Program-made: the position numbers and the translations under genes
Shown: one piece after another, positions 35,803 to 44,897 of the stretch
Position numbering within the stretch: position 1 is the stretch's first letter
How the letters are laid out: each line of letters begins with the position of its first letter
Notes under the pieces: model-generated
What the model saw: the letters and a program-made list of their open reading frames with translations, nothing else
The model's database searches: none
What the model was told of the DNA's origin: nothing
Origin: Pseudoalteromonas sp. Scap06
GTDB taxonomy: Bacteria; Pseudomonadota; Gammaproteobacteria; Enterobacterales; Alteromonadaceae
Direction of reading: 5' to 3'
Length of the DNA: 64,000 nucleotides
Assembly: GCF_013394165.1 (NCBI RefSeq)
Contig: NZ_CP041330.1
Location: 1,163,501 to 1,227,500, forward strand

Positions 35803-35829
35803 AAACGCGGTTTAGCATCGCGTTTTTTA
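35803..35829. terminator. terminator after DUF3334 gene
   Basis: AAACGCG / CGCGTTT with a 9-nt loop is followed by a T run. Flanking A residues also allow it to serve the convergent YgjP-like gene. Confidence 0.85.
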
Positions 35830-35882
35830 TTTTTGAGTGCTTTAGTTATGATTCAATACGTAATTATATTTTGGCTGATCGC

Positions 35883-36380
35883 TCAATTATAGGGATTCTC
35901 ACCCCTCGCAATAGCTACACAAAAAATCCGTAAATCCAGCTCTAGCTGATGGTACTGCGGCTCCATATGGCAGCACAGTTTATAAAAGCCTTTGTTATGG
36001 TCTTTTTCTTTAAAATGCGCGAGTTCGTGCACCACTAATGCTTTTAATAATGGCTCTGGCGCGCGCAGTAAATCGCTGTTGATGGCTAAATCATGCTTGC
36101 GGGTTTTACCTTGCATACGGTACGTGTGGGTACCGAGCGCATTGGTAACCATATCACCTTGTTTTTTAAACGCAGCGCGTCCAAACGGTGGGGCGTTTTT
36201 TAAATACTGCTTTTTAAGCTCAGTGGCGTAGCTATACAGTAACTTATCACTGGTAATACGATGCGCCTGCGGGTACTTTTTAAGTAAATACTCACATACC
36301 TTTCCTGCTTTTATTAGGCCTAATACTTGCTCAACGATATTGGCAGGGTAGCCGGTAAAGTAACGTGCGTATTCACTCAT
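35883..36380 (-). CDS. YgjP/WLM-like metallopeptidase-fold protein
   Basis: The 165-residue protein has the zinc motif LVVHELAHFKEKDHNKGFYKL (HExxH at about residue 117, with a later His). This matches the YgjP-type M48-related family; some members are reported as nucleotide phosphohydrolases. Here a metal-dependent hydrolase is likely but the substrate is unknown. It is shorter than typical YgjP (about 230 residues), lacking part of the N-terminal domain. Confidence 0.78.
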   Translation of the reverse strand: MSEYARYFTGYPANIVEQVLGLIKAGKVCEYLLKKYPQAHRITSDKLLYSYATELKKQYLKNAPPFGRAAFKKQGDMVTNALGTHTYRMQGKTRKHDLAINSDLLRAPEPLLKALVVHELAHFKEKDHNKGFYKLCCHMEPQYHQLELDLRIFCVAIARGENPYN

Positions 36381-36407
36381 TATTGTCTCTGTATTTTGAA
36401 TTTATTT

Positions 36408-37256
36408 TTAAAAAAGTGCTTGCTGGTGGGCTTCTTTTTCGCCACTAAATGGATTGAGTACGTTGTGATTATACCCCAAATCTTGACAAAATTGGCGAGC
36501 TAGTAAAGGCGCTTCACGGTTATCAGCGGTATGAAAAAACACATAGGGGCTTTTGCCCTCATCGAGCCACTGGCTTACTTTGCTAAGCCAAGGCTGATAA
36601 AAGGTCTTATAATCGTTTTCTAAATCAGCAATAACAAAGCGCGCCATAGGCTGCGAGCCCGTTGCAATAGCGTGCACTGGTAAATGCGGCTTTTTCTGTT
36701 GTGCGTCTATTAGCGCTTCGGTGGTTGGCTTTACCGCAAAGAGCGCCCGAGTATCCATAGCAATGCGATTTATATTGTGTGCCATTAAAAGCTGATTAAG
36801 TGCGATTTCGGCCTCACCTTTTTTGAAAAAATCAGGGTGGCGTACCTCAACCCCATAGTTTAGCTCTTTAGGAAGTAAATCTATAAAAGCGGCAAGCTTA
36901 GCTAAATGTTGTGGCGCAAACGCTTTAGGTAATTGCAGCATTATTTGCCCTGTTTTTTCAAATAGCGGGGCGAATAAATTAAGCCAATTAGTTAGCTCAT
37001 GTTGCACGTTAGTAAGTTGGAGTTCGTGACTAAAGCGCCGATGAAATTTAAAGGTAAATTTAAACTCATCGGGTACACTCGCAGCCCAGCGTAATACAGT
37101 GTCAGGCGAGGGGTCGGCGTAAAAGCTAGTATTACCCTCTACCGAATTAAAATGCTGCGCATATTCGCTAAGCATATCGGCATTTTTACACTGGCGTGAA
37201 AATAAGTTTCCTTTCCATGCGTTGCTCGACCACTGCGGGCATCCAATATATAGCAT
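36408..37256 (-). CDS. DUF72 family protein
   Basis: The 282-residue protein has the DUF72 TIM-barrel hallmarks: MLYIGCPQWSSNAWKGNLF at the start, NSVEGNTSFYADPSPDTVLRW, and YVFFHTADNREAP near the end. The ATG at 37256 is chosen because the family begins precisely there; the frame stays open 34 codons upstream without family similarity. Function is unknown, though a nuclease-like or Fe-S-associated role has been suggested for relatives. It is divergent from aspS. Confidence 0.88.
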   Translation of the reverse strand: MLYIGCPQWSSNAWKGNLFSRQCKNADMLSEYAQHFNSVEGNTSFYADPSPDTVLRWAASVPDEFKFTFKFHRRFSHELQLTNVQHELTNWLNLFAPLFEKTGQIMLQLPKAFAPQHLAKLAAFIDLLPKELNYGVEVRHPDFFKKGEAEIALNQLLMAHNINRIAMDTRALFAVKPTTEALIDAQQKKPHLPVHAIATGSQPMARFVIADLENDYKTFYQPWLSKVSQWLDEGKSPYVFFHTADNREAPLLARQFCQDLGYNHNVLNPFSGEKEAHQQALF

Positions 37257-37493
37257 ACAAACAAAAGCCTTGTTATAAAGTGCCGGTAGTGTAACAAATA
37301 ACAAAACAGTGCGCTGTAAATTCAACCTAGAAAGGTAAACACGCCCTAGCATCTTCAACCGACTTGGGTATAATGCAGGGCTTAATTTGATTATTTTGAA
37401 TTGCTAGCGGTTTTATTTTCATTTTGGTGTTTATAAAAACTTTTAAAACAACGGTGTTTAACCGCTATATGCCTTTTATCTGACAGGAAAACT

Positions 37494-39272
37494 ATGCGCT
37501 CTATATACTGCGGACAGCTAAATAAAACTCACGTAGATCAGGAAGTTGAACTATGTGGCTGGATCAACAAACGACGTGACCTTGGCGGACTTATCTTTGT
37601 CGATTTACGTGATAGAGAAGGTTTAGTACAAGTTGTATTCGATCCGGAAGTTGAAGGATTAATGGAAACAGCTAACAAACTTCGTCAAGAATTTTGTGTT
37701 CAGTTAAAAGGGATTGTACGCGCTCGCCCAGATAGCCAAGTAAACAAAGATATGGCAACCGGCGAAGTAGAAATTTTAGGCACGGGTTTAACTATTATTA
37801 ACCGCTCTGAGCCTATGCCACTTGATTTTAACCAAGTGAACTCAGAAGAGCGTCGTTTAAAATACCGTTACTTAGATTTACGTCGTTTAGAAATGAGCGA
37901 CCGCATTAAATTACGTGCTAAAGCAAGCAGCTTTGTACGTCGCTTTTTAGATGAAAATGGCTTTTTAGATATCGAAACGCCAGTGCTAACTAAAGCAACG
38001 CCTGAAGGTGCGCGCGATTACTTAGTACCAAGTCGTGTTCATAAAGGTAGCTTTTACGCATTACCACAGTCACCACAGTTATTTAAGCAATTGTTGATGA
38101 TGTCGGGTTTTGACCGTTACTACCAAATTGTTAAATGTTTCCGTGATGAAGACTTACGTGCTGACCGTCAACCTGAATTTACTCAAATAGATTTAGAAAC
38201 CTCGTTCATGAGCTCTGATCAAGTACGTGGCATGACAGAGAAAATGATCCGTGAAATGTGGCAGTCATTACTAAATGTTGATTTAGGTGATTTCCCAATT
38301 ATGCCTTACTCTGAGGCAATGAGCCTATATGGTTCTGATAAGCCAGACTTACGTAACCCAATGAAGCTTATTGATGTAGCCGATTTAGTAAAAGACGTAG
38401 AATTTAAAGTATTCTCAGGCCCAGCAAACGATGAAAAAGGCCGTGTTGCAGTACTAACGGTACCAGGTGGCGCATCACTTTCTCGTAAGCAACTAGATGA
38501 TTACACTAAGTTTATCGGTATTTACGGTGCTAAAGGTTTAGCATGGATGAAAGTAAATGACCGCGATGCAGGCGTTGAGGGCGTGCAATCGCCAATCGCT
38601 AAATTCTTAAATGAAGACGTGATCACGCAGTTACTTGAACGTACTAATGCACAAACAGGCGATATCATTTTATTTGGTGCGGATAAACGCAACACCGTAA
38701 ATGAAGCCATGGGCGCACTTCGTTTAAAAATTGGTATTGATTTAGAAATCACTAATTTAGATAGCTGGGCACCACTTTGGGTTGTTGACTTCCCAATGTT
38801 TGAAGAAGATGACGAAGGCACACTACACGCTGTACACCATCCATTTACTGCACCAAAAGATATTAGTGCCAGTGAGCTTGAAGCAAACCCAGCAGCGGCT
38901 ATTTCAGATGCTTACGATATGGTATTAAACGGCTACGAAGTGGGCGGTGGCTCGGTACGTATTCACAATGCAGATATGCAAGAAGCGGCATTTAGAATTT
39001 TAGGTATTGAAGCGCAAGAGCAGCAAGATAAATTTGGTTTCTTACTTGATGCACTTAAATACGGCACACCACCGCATGCAGGTTTAGCGTTCGGTTTAGA
39101 CCGTTTAGTTATGTTGCTATGTGGAACTGATAACATTCGTGACGTTATTGCTTTCCCTAAAACCACACAAGCATCGTGTTTATTAACAGATGCGCCTAGC
39201 AAAGCAAACAGCGATTCGCTGACAGAGCTTGCTATTAGTGTAGTTGAGAAAGAATTACCAAGCGCAGAATGA
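37494..39272 (+). CDS. aspS: aspartyl-tRNA synthetase
   Basis: The 592-residue class IIb synthetase charges tRNA-Asp. It has the OB-fold anticodon domain ([20 protein letters not shown]), motif 2 [18 protein letters not shown], the bacterial GAD insert, and motif 3 [12 protein letters not shown]. Length matches the bacterial-type enzyme. A terminator follows directly. The same window carries seven copies of its tRNA substrate. Confidence 0.97.
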   Translation: MRSIYCGQLNKTHVDQEVELCGWINKRRDLGGLIFVDLRDREGLVQVVFDPEVEGLMETANKLRQEFCVQLKGIVRARPDSQVNKDMATGEVEILGTGLTIINRSEPMPLDFNQVNSEERRLKYRYLDLRRLEMSDRIKLRAKASSFVRRFLDENGFLDIETPVLTKATPEGARDYLVPSRVHKGSFYALPQSPQLFKQLLMMSGFDRYYQIVKCFRDEDLRADRQPEFTQIDLETSFMSSDQVRGMTEKMIREMWQSLLNVDLGDFPIMPYSEAMSLYGSDKPDLRNPMKLIDVADLVKDVEFKVFSGPANDEKGRVAVLTVPGGASLSRKQLDDYTKFIGIYGAKGLAWMKVNDRDAGVEGVQSPIAKFLNEDVITQLLERTNAQTGDIILFGADKRNTVNEAMGALRLKIGIDLEITNLDSWAPLWVVDFPMFEEDDEGTLHAVHHPFTAPKDISASELEANPAAAISDAYDMVLNGYEVGGGSVRIHNADMQEAAFRILGIEAQEQQDKFGFLLDALKYGTPPHAGLAFGLDRLVMLLCGTDNIRDVIAFPKTTQASCLLTDAPSKANSDSLTELAISVVEKELPSAE

Positions 39273-39303
39273 AGCTAGCTTAACCATAGTGTTTAGTTAG
39301 ATC

Positions 39304-39338
39304 AAAACCCCTTAGGCTAAATACCTAAGGGGTTTTTT
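39304..39338 (+). terminator. aspS terminator
   Basis: A long stem, AAAACCCCTTAGG / CCTAAGGGGTTTT, with a 7-nt loop and T tract follows aspS. Confidence 0.93.
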
Positions 39339-39372
39339 GTTTGGCATAACCCAATTTAGGTGCTTTATATTT

Positions 39373-39972
39373 ATGAGTGAGCTATTTAAAGATAGTCATT
39401 ATTTCGATCAGCCATTTTTAAACTTTACAGCAAATGCAAAGCGCTTTAGCGATATTGAGTTTGAACAATGTCAGTTTATTGAGTGCGATTTTAGTCACAG
39501 CCAGTTTAATGCCTGTCGGTTTATAGAGTGTGAGTTTATTAACTGTAATTTGACTGAGCTTAATTGGAATTACAGCTCACTAGAAGAGGTGAGCTTTGCA
39601 AATTGTAAACTCAATAGCATAATGTGGGGACAAGTAAATTGGCCGCAATTAGCGCTAACGTCACCGGTGAGTTTTAAACAGTGTGAGCTGAGCCATAGTT
39701 CGTTTTTTGAATTACAGTTAAAAGCCTTAACAATGACGAACTGTTTTGCCAAAGATGTCGATTTTAGGCACGCTAACTTAGCTCAAAGCAACTTCTCGGA
39801 TACTGACTTTAGAGACAGCCTGTTTCATCAAACTAATTTGAGGAAAGCAAACTTTGTTGGCGCAACGCAATTTAATATTGATATAACAAGCAATGATGTG
39901 AGTAATGCAAAGTTTGAACGGCTTGAAGCGTTAAACTTATTAGCTGGACTTGATATCGAGCTGGTTGATTAG
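39373..39972 (+). CDS. pentapeptide repeat protein
   Basis: The 199-residue protein is built of pentapeptide repeats with central Phe/Leu (FEQCQFIECDFSHSQF; VDFRHANLAQSNFSDTDF), predicted to form a right-handed quadrilateral beta-helix. The ATG at 39373 gives MSELFKDSHYF; an earlier in-frame codon at 39337 overlaps the aspS terminator. Family relatives include Qnr proteins that shield DNA gyrase, but resistance function cannot be inferred from fold alone. Confidence 0.85.
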   Translation: MSELFKDSHYFDQPFLNFTANAKRFSDIEFEQCQFIECDFSHSQFNACRFIECEFINCNLTELNWNYSSLEEVSFANCKLNSIMWGQVNWPQLALTSPVSFKQCELSHSSFFELQLKALTMTNCFAKDVDFRHANLAQSNFSDTDFRDSLFHQTNLRKANFVGATQFNIDITSNDVSNAKFERLEALNLLAGLDIELVD

Positions 39973-40007
39973 CCGCAAGAGCTTACGGCTAATACGTATA
40001 TTTACTA

Positions 40008-40331
40008 TTAGCAAGCAGGGCCATTTTTGTTACGTGCACTAGCAAGTGCGCGGGCTATGCTCAGTAGCTCAGGCGAAATATCATCAGCGCCATCTTTAAT
40101 CAGTTTAGTTACATCACCTGATGAATATAAGCTATCACGCGGTGATTTAATTCCCAGCTCTCTCACAAAGTCTTTGGTTTTACCTGTACTGCCGGTTTCA
40201 ATGAACTTAAAAATAATCCGTTCGTTGTTACTTTTCGGCTCGGCTTGTAACACTTTAATTTCTTCTTGGTAGGCTTCAATTCTGCTTTGGAGAATGTCGA
40301 TGCGTTGTTCAATGCTGCTATATGATTTCAT
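40008..40331 (-). CDS. conserved hypothetical coiled-coil protein
   Basis: The product (107 residues from the ATG at 40331) starts MKSYSSIEQRIDILQSRIEA, a heptad-rich coiled coil, then has a helical C-terminal half with PELLSIARALASARNKNGP. The frame continues 20 codons upstream to a TTG at 40391, adding a hydrophobic stretch (LICAIIAIIVLLLS), but those bases also form an 11-bp inverted repeat, so the extension may be regulatory DNA. I do not recognise the family and assign no function. Confidence 0.6.
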   Translation of the reverse strand: MKSYSSIEQRIDILQSRIEAYQEEIKVLQAEPKSNNERIIFKFIETGSTGKTKDFVRELGIKSPRDSLYSSGDVTKLIKDGADDISPELLSIARALASARNKNGPAC

Positions 40332-40344
40332 GAATGGATTCTTT

Positions 40345-40380
40345 TGCGATAATAGTAAAACAATAATCGCTATTATCGCA
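40345..40380. repeat. inverted repeat TGCGATAATAG...CTATTATCGCA
   Basis: Two perfect 11-bp arms flank 14 bp. It lies just upstream of the coiled-coil gene and could be an operator or a 5' UTR hairpin. It alternatively codes for a hydrophobic N-terminus if the TTG start is used. Confidence 0.6.
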
Positions 40381-40460
40381 CAAATTAGCAAAGGCGCGCG
40401 CTAACCTTTATAATAAAAATTAATGTTAGTTAAAAATGTATAAGTAATACAAGGGAATGC

Positions 40461-41207
40461 ATGTTAAAAATTATAAAAAAGCGTTTAATGTTAAGTGCAC
40501 TGACTTTAAGTTCTACGCTATTTGCATCATCAAGTTATGCCCAAGACGATGCAATCATTGATGAAAGTCGTAATCGCTCTATACCTGTAAATATTACCCT
40601 ACCAGCTAACCACCTTAAGTGCAGCGCGCAAGTCAAATGCCCTGTGGTATTTGTAAATGCAGGGTATGGCATTAGCCACGATGAATACACCTTTGCGAGT
40701 AAGTTATTTAATGCGCAAGGCTATTTAAGCATTGCGGTAGCACATGAACTTAAAAGTGACCCTGCACTTAATCGTGCGCAGCCATACCTAACTACTCGTA
40801 TGGAAAATTGGCACCGGGGTGTTGTAACCCTCAAATTTTTAGTCAACGAGCTAAGTGTTAAATACCCTGAGTATGATTTTACAAAACTCACTTTATTTGG
40901 CCACTCAAATGGTGGAGATATTTCAGCCTTGTATGCAGCTATTTATCCAAGTGAAGTAAGCCAATTAATTACGCTCGATCACCGCCGCATGTTATTGCCA
41001 CGCAATAAAAACACACGCGTGCTCACACTGCGCGGTAGTGATTATCCAGCCGATGCAAACGTGCTTTTAACCGACCAAGAGTTAACCGTTTATCCTGTTA
41101 CGCAAACGTTGATAGAAAAATCACGTCATAACGATATGTACGATGGCGGCCCTAAATGGCTGGTAGGTAGAATGAGTAAAGAAATAACGACTTTTTTAGA
41201 AAATTAA
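40461..41207 (+). CDS. secreted alpha/beta hydrolase
   Basis: The 248-residue protein has a signal peptide (ending near SSYAQ) and an alpha/beta-hydrolase core. The nucleophile elbow is LTLFGHSNGGDISALYA (GHSNG at about residues 153-157), and a late His lies near SRHNDMYDG. Cys residues near residue 54 (CSAQVKC) could form a disulphide in the periplasm. It is probably an esterase-like enzyme with unknown substrate. It is divergent from the coiled-coil gene. Confidence 0.82.
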   Translation: MLKIIKKRLMLSALTLSSTLFASSSYAQDDAIIDESRNRSIPVNITLPANHLKCSAQVKCPVVFVNAGYGISHDEYTFASKLFNAQGYLSIAVAHELKSDPALNRAQPYLTTRMENWHRGVVTLKFLVNELSVKYPEYDFTKLTLFGHSNGGDISALYAAIYPSEVSQLITLDHRRMLLPRNKNTRVLTLRGSDYPADANVLLTDQELTVYPVTQTLIEKSRHNDMYDGGPKWLVGRMSKEITTFLEN

Positions 41208-41267
41208 ACGATACAGTCAGCTTTAAAATCCTAAATAGCGCAGTTAATACTGCGCTTATTCATGTAG

Positions 41268-41345
41268 TCACTCCACTAATTCACTAACCATCAGCGGGCT
41301 ATTATGTAGCGTTTTATGCACAGGGCATTTGTCGGCTATTTCGAG
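41268..41345 (-). pseudogene. OsmC C-terminal remnant
   Basis: One base out of frame with the hydrolase that precedes it on the minus strand, the sequence reads [20 protein letters not shown] and onward to a stop at 41268. [14 protein letters not shown] is the C-terminal Cys signature of OsmC-type peroxiredoxins. The first few bases overlap the hydrolase stop. This indicates that the OsmC half of a hydrolase-OsmC fusion was deleted. Confidence 0.82.
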
Positions 41346-42100
41346 TAATCGTATTCAACATAGCGATTAGCCCACGTAGCAATAACATCGGCTGCGTAGT
41401 TAGCGTCTTCTTTATTACTGAGTAAGTGATCGGCATTATCTAAACTTATAAAGCTTTTTGGATGCTTGGCAGCGGCGTAAATTTTTTCGGCTTCACTAAT
41501 ATTCACGGTAGCATCAATAGGAGAGTGCATAACTAACAAAGCACGCTTAAGCTTACCTATATGGCTGTTATCGTATTTGGCGATGTCATCTATAAATTGT
41601 TTTTTAATCGTAAATTCCCGCCCGGCTAAACACACTTTTGCTTCACCCGATTGGTTTATTTCATCTAAATGAGCAGCAAAATTATGGGTAACGTGCTGAG
41701 CATCCGATGGCGCACCTATAGTCGTAATGGCCGATACTTCGGGTATGTGCTCTGCTGCTGCAAGCACCGCAGCACCACCTAAACTGTGGCCTATCAATAA
41801 CTGAGGTGCTTTAAAGTGTGTTCTTAAGTGATTGGCTGCAGCCACTAAGTCTTGAATGTTTGATGAAAAGTTACTGTTGGCAAAGTCACCATCGCTATTA
41901 CCAAGCCCTGTAAAATCAAAGCGTAATACAGCAATGCCTTGCTGAGTGAGCGCGCGACTTATTCGTGTTGCAGCCGCTACATCTTTAGAGCAGGTAAAAC
42001 AGTGAGCAAATAAGGCATAAAATTTCACTTCACCAGAGGGCTGTTCAAGTTGTCCAGCGAGTTCTAATTCACCGCTTTTAAAAGAAACTTTTTGTCGCAT
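41336..42100 (-). CDS. alpha/beta hydrolase (truncated hydrolase-OsmC fusion)
   Basis: The 254-residue protein has the elbow [18 protein letters not shown] (GHSLG at about residues 102-106), an AHCFTCSKD oxyanion-region motif and a catalytic His in DNADHLLS. It corresponds to the N-terminal domain of bifunctional hydrolase-OsmC proteins, which normally run to about 400 residues. Here it stops at YVEYDYSK, right where an out-of-frame OsmC tail begins. The hydrolase domain seems complete and may still be active. The domain was linked to OsmC, so an oxidative-stress context is likely. Confidence 0.85.
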   Translation of the reverse strand: MRQKVSFKSGELELAGQLEQPSGEVKFYALFAHCFTCSKDVAAATRISRALTQQGIAVLRFDFTGLGNSDGDFANSNFSSNIQDLVAAANHLRTHFKAPQLLIGHSLGGAAVLAAAEHIPEVSAITTIGAPSDAQHVTHNFAAHLDEINQSGEAKVCLAGREFTIKKQFIDDIAKYDNSHIGKLKRALLVMHSPIDATVNISEAEKIYAAAKHPKSFISLDNADHLLSNKEDANYAADVIATWANRYVEYDYSK

Positions 42101-42189
42101 GTAGAGAGCCTTAACAAGTTGATATAGTGTGTGATGCTGATAAGGAATAGATTGGTACGATGGGGTGAAAATTCAATACAAGCGTTATT

Positions 42190-42203
42190 TTGATCTTGAT
42201 CAA
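42190..42203 (+). promoter_or_regulatory. FNR/CRP-type box TTGATCTTGATCAA
   Basis: The 14-bp sequence matches the FNR consensus TTGATnnnnATCAA perfectly. It is centred about 50 bp before a TATAAT (42244-42249) with TTGAGT (42223-42228) as -35, a plausible activator position. Regulator identity is inferred from the consensus only. Confidence 0.6.
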
Positions 42204-42222
42204 GGCAGAGAAGGCTTGCTTA

Positions 42223-42249
42223 TTGAGTGCGGACATATGTCCTTATAAT
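42223..42249 (+). promoter_or_regulatory. putative promoter with overlapping palindrome
   Basis: TTGAGT and TATAAT are separated by 15 bp, slightly short of optimum. The perfect 12-bp palindrome GGACATATGTCC (42231-42242) fills the spacer, so a repressor could bind there. It would drive the 2OG oxygenase gene at 42411. Confidence 0.5.
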
Positions 42250-42410
42250 TTCAAGGGGGTTTGTCTATCCTCGCACAGCATAAAAATGCAGCCTTTATTA
42301 CTTGAATTAAGTAGTTAAGCTATATTTGAATGTAATACTAATTTCGTGTAGACCTGTGGCTTAAGCGAATTAGTAAATGGCTTCTAACAACCTACTTACT
42401 GGAATGTACC

Positions 42411-43250
42411 ATGCAATTACCTACAGTTGATTATAAAGCGGACGATGCGGCTGCGCAATTTGTTGAATCGTTGAGAAATACTGGTTTTGGCGTATTAAAA
42501 AACCATCCTATTCCGCAATCTTTAGTTGAGTCTATTTATAAAAATTGGCAAGACTTTTTTAACTCAGAGCAAAAGCATGAGTTTTTATTTTCAAAAGAAA
42601 CGCAAGATGGTTATTTTCCACCGTCGGTATCAGAAGTAGCTAAAGGCCATACGGTAAAAGACATTAAAGAGTACTTTCATGTTTACCCTAAAGGCCGTGT
42701 TCCTGCACAATTAGAAGCAGATGTACGTGAGTACTACCGTTTAGCTAATGAATTTGCGGCAACATTATTAAGCTGGGTTCAGGCTGAAGCGCCTGAAGAA
42801 GTGCGTGCTAAGTTCTCTATTGATTTAAAAGATATGATTGCCCAGTCTGAGCAAACGTTGTTACGTATTTTACATTACCCGCCAATGACAGGTGATGAAG
42901 AGCCTGGTGCTATTCGTGCTGCTGCGCACGGTGATATTAACTTATTAACCGTATTACCGGCGTCAAATGAGCCAGGCTTACAAGTACAAAAAACCGATGG
43001 CGGTTGGTTAGACGTGCCATGTGATTTTGGTAGTTTAATTATTAATATTGGTGACATGCTACAAGAAGCATCGGGTGGCTACTTCCCATCAACGATTCAC
43101 CGTGTAATTAATCCATCGGGTAAAGCAACAACCAAATCACGTATTTCATTACCATTGTTTTTACACCCTCGTCCAGATGTGGTGTTATCTGATCGCTACA
43201 CAGCAGATAGCTACTTACAAGAGCGTTTACGTGAGTTAGGTGTAAAATAA
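42411..43250 (+). CDS. 2OG-Fe(II) oxygenase, isopenicillin N synthase-like
   Basis: The 279-residue non-haem iron oxygenase has the facial triad in RAAAHGDINLLTVLP (HxD) and PSTIHRVINP (distal His), with the 2-oxoglutarate-binding Arg in KSRISLPLF. The N-terminal DIOX_N region reads LRNTGFGVLKNHPIP. Substrate is unknown. It is monocistronic, ending at a strong terminator, and lies behind a possible FNR-controlled promoter, which fits an oxygen-dependent enzyme. Confidence 0.88.
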   Translation: MQLPTVDYKADDAAAQFVESLRNTGFGVLKNHPIPQSLVESIYKNWQDFFNSEQKHEFLFSKETQDGYFPPSVSEVAKGHTVKDIKEYFHVYPKGRVPAQLEADVREYYRLANEFAATLLSWVQAEAPEEVRAKFSIDLKDMIAQSEQTLLRILHYPPMTGDEEPGAIRAAAHGDINLLTVLPASNEPGLQVQKTDGGWLDVPCDFGSLIINIGDMLQEASGGYFPSTIHRVINPSGKATTKSRISLPLFLHPRPDVVLSDRYTADSYLQERLRELGVK

Positions 43251-43281
43251 TCTTTTAGCATTTGTAATGCTCAGGTAAATA

Positions 43282-43307
43282 AAAAGCGGCTGTTTAGCCG
43301 CTTTTTT
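43282..43307 (+). terminator. terminator after 2OG oxygenase
   Basis: AAAAGCGGC / GCCGCTTTT with loop TGTTTA is followed by T residues. Confidence 0.9.
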
Positions 43308-43421
43308 AGTATTTGTGTTTATTGATTTGGCACAAAGTAAATAATGGCATGCATTCTGAGCCACTAAAGGTATAATGCGCGCAACTGGCCACTTTGGCCT
43401 AATTTGAAATAGAGAGTTTAT

Positions 43422-44819
43422 ATGAGTTTTGATGGTTTAGGTTTATCACAGTCTTTAGTTAATGCGGTTTTAGAAAAGGGCTATGAAACGCCAACGCCTA
43501 TTCAGGCTCAAGCTATTCCAGCAATTATTGCACGTCGCGATGTAATGGCCGCAGCGCAAACCGGTACCGGTAAAACCGCTGGTTTTACTTTGCCACTGAT
43601 TGAGCGTTTATCGTCGGGTACTAAAGCAAAAAGTAATCATGTTCGTGCGCTTATTTTAACGCCAACCCGTGAGCTTGCGTTGCAAGTAAGTGAAAATGTT
43701 GAAGAATATGCTAAGCATTCAAACGTGAGTTCGTTTGTTGTTTACGGTGGTGTTAAAATTAACCCACAAATGCAGCGCCTGCGCAAAGGGGTTGATATTT
43801 TAGTGGCGACACCAGGGCGTTTAATTGATTTACACAATCAAAACGCGGTTAAATTTGATAGCGTTGAAGTACTGGTTTTAGATGAAGCCGACCGTATGTT
43901 AGACATGGGCTTTATCCATGATATTAAGCGCCTGATTGCAAAAATGCCTGAAAAGCGTCAAAACTTAATGTTCTCAGCCACGTTTTCGGATGATATTCGC
44001 GCGCTGGCAAAAGGGTTAATTAACGACCCCGTTGAAATTTCTGTTGCAGCTAAAAACACCACCGCAAAAAGTGTCACGCAAAGCGTATACGCAGTAGACA
44101 AAGCACGTAAAACGGCCCTATTAAGCCATTTAATTCGTAGCAACGATTGGCAACAAGTACTGGTATTTAGTCGTACTAAACATGGTGCTAATCGTTTAGT
44201 TAAGCAACTTGAACGCGATGATATTGTTGGTGCGGCAATCCATGGCAATAAATCTCAGGGCGCGCGTGTTAAAGCACTAGAGGGCTTTAAAAGTGGTGAA
44301 GTGCGCGTATTAGTGGCAACCGATATTGTTGCACGTGGTTTAGACATTGTTGAATTACCGCATGTTGTAAACTACGACTTACCTAATGTATATGAAGATT
44401 ATGTTCACCGTATTGGCCGAACTGGTCGTGCGGGAGCATCAGGGCATGCTATTTCGTTTGTAACGGTTGACGATGCAATAGATTTATACGGCATTGAGCG
44501 CTTTATTGGCGAGCTAATTCCACGTGCTGAAGAAGAAGGTTTTGAACCGGCTAACCCTGTTGCTGAGCGCGCACTCGATGCACGCCCGTTACCTGCTAAA
44601 AAGCCAAAGAAAAAACAACCATTTAATAAGCCTAAATCAGATAGCAGCAAGCCTAATAGCAAAAAGCCTAACAATGGTGGCAATGGTACGGGCCCACGTC
44701 GTGGTGGCTCTAAAAAGCCAGCAGCTAAAACCGATGATAATGCACAAAACCCATGGGCAAAGCGTCAATCGGTTGGGGGCAGTGGTCAACGCCGTCGTCG
44801 TCCAGCAAATAACGACTAA
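43422..44819 (+). CDS. rhlE: DEAD-box RNA helicase RhlE
   Basis: The 465-residue helicase has the Q motif ([11 protein letters not shown]), Walker [25 protein letters not shown] in [18 protein letters not shown] in MFSATF, and [11 protein letters not shown] basic, Lys/Pro/Asn/Gly-rich C-terminal tail follows from about residue 375, typical of RhlE. It remodels RNA, probably in ribosome assembly or RNA decay, and may support growth in the cold. It is monocistronic with a terminator. Confidence 0.94.
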   Translation: MSFDGLGLSQSLVNAVLEKGYETPTPIQAQAIPAIIARRDVMAAAQTGTGKTAGFTLPLIERLSSGTKAKSNHVRALILTPTRELALQVSENVEEYAKHSNVSSFVVYGGVKINPQMQRLRKGVDILVATPGRLIDLHNQNAVKFDSVEVLVLDEADRMLDMGFIHDIKRLIAKMPEKRQNLMFSATFSDDIRALAKGLINDPVEISVAAKNTTAKSVTQSVYAVDKARKTALLSHLIRSNDWQQVLVFSRTKHGANRLVKQLERDDIVGAAIHGNKSQGARVKALEGFKSGEVRVLVATDIVARGLDIVELPHVVNYDLPNVYEDYVHRIGRTGRAGASGHAISFVTVDDAIDLYGIERFIGELIPRAEEEGFEPANPVAERALDARPLPAKKPKKKQPFNKPKSDSSKPNSKKPNNGGNGTGPRRGGSKKPAAKTDDNAQNPWAKRQSVGGSGQRRRRPANND

Positions 44820-44841
44820 TTAGGTTTAGTTCGCTTTAATA

Positions 44842-44876
44842 AAAACGCGCTTACTTTTACTGGTAGCGCGTTTTTT
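44842..44876. terminator. terminator between rhlE and DUF3307
   Basis: AAAACGCGCT / AGCGCGTTTT with a T tract ends rhlE. The A tract on the left also suits the convergent DUF3307 transcript. Confidence 0.85.
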
Positions 44877-44897
44877 AATGCCTATCTTAAAGCTTTA

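Larger units (their letters stand above)
42101..42410. other. intergenic region with FNR-like box and promoter
   Basis: This 310-bp spacer between divergent genes holds a perfect FNR-type palindrome, a 12-bp palindrome and a likely promoter for the 2OG oxygenase gene, listed separately. No ORF is evident. Confidence 0.6.

Noticed and set aside
39337..39372. Upstream start for the pentapeptide-repeat gene
   Set aside because: It lies within the aspS terminator T tract and adds residues without pentapeptide pattern; the ATG at 39373 is better.
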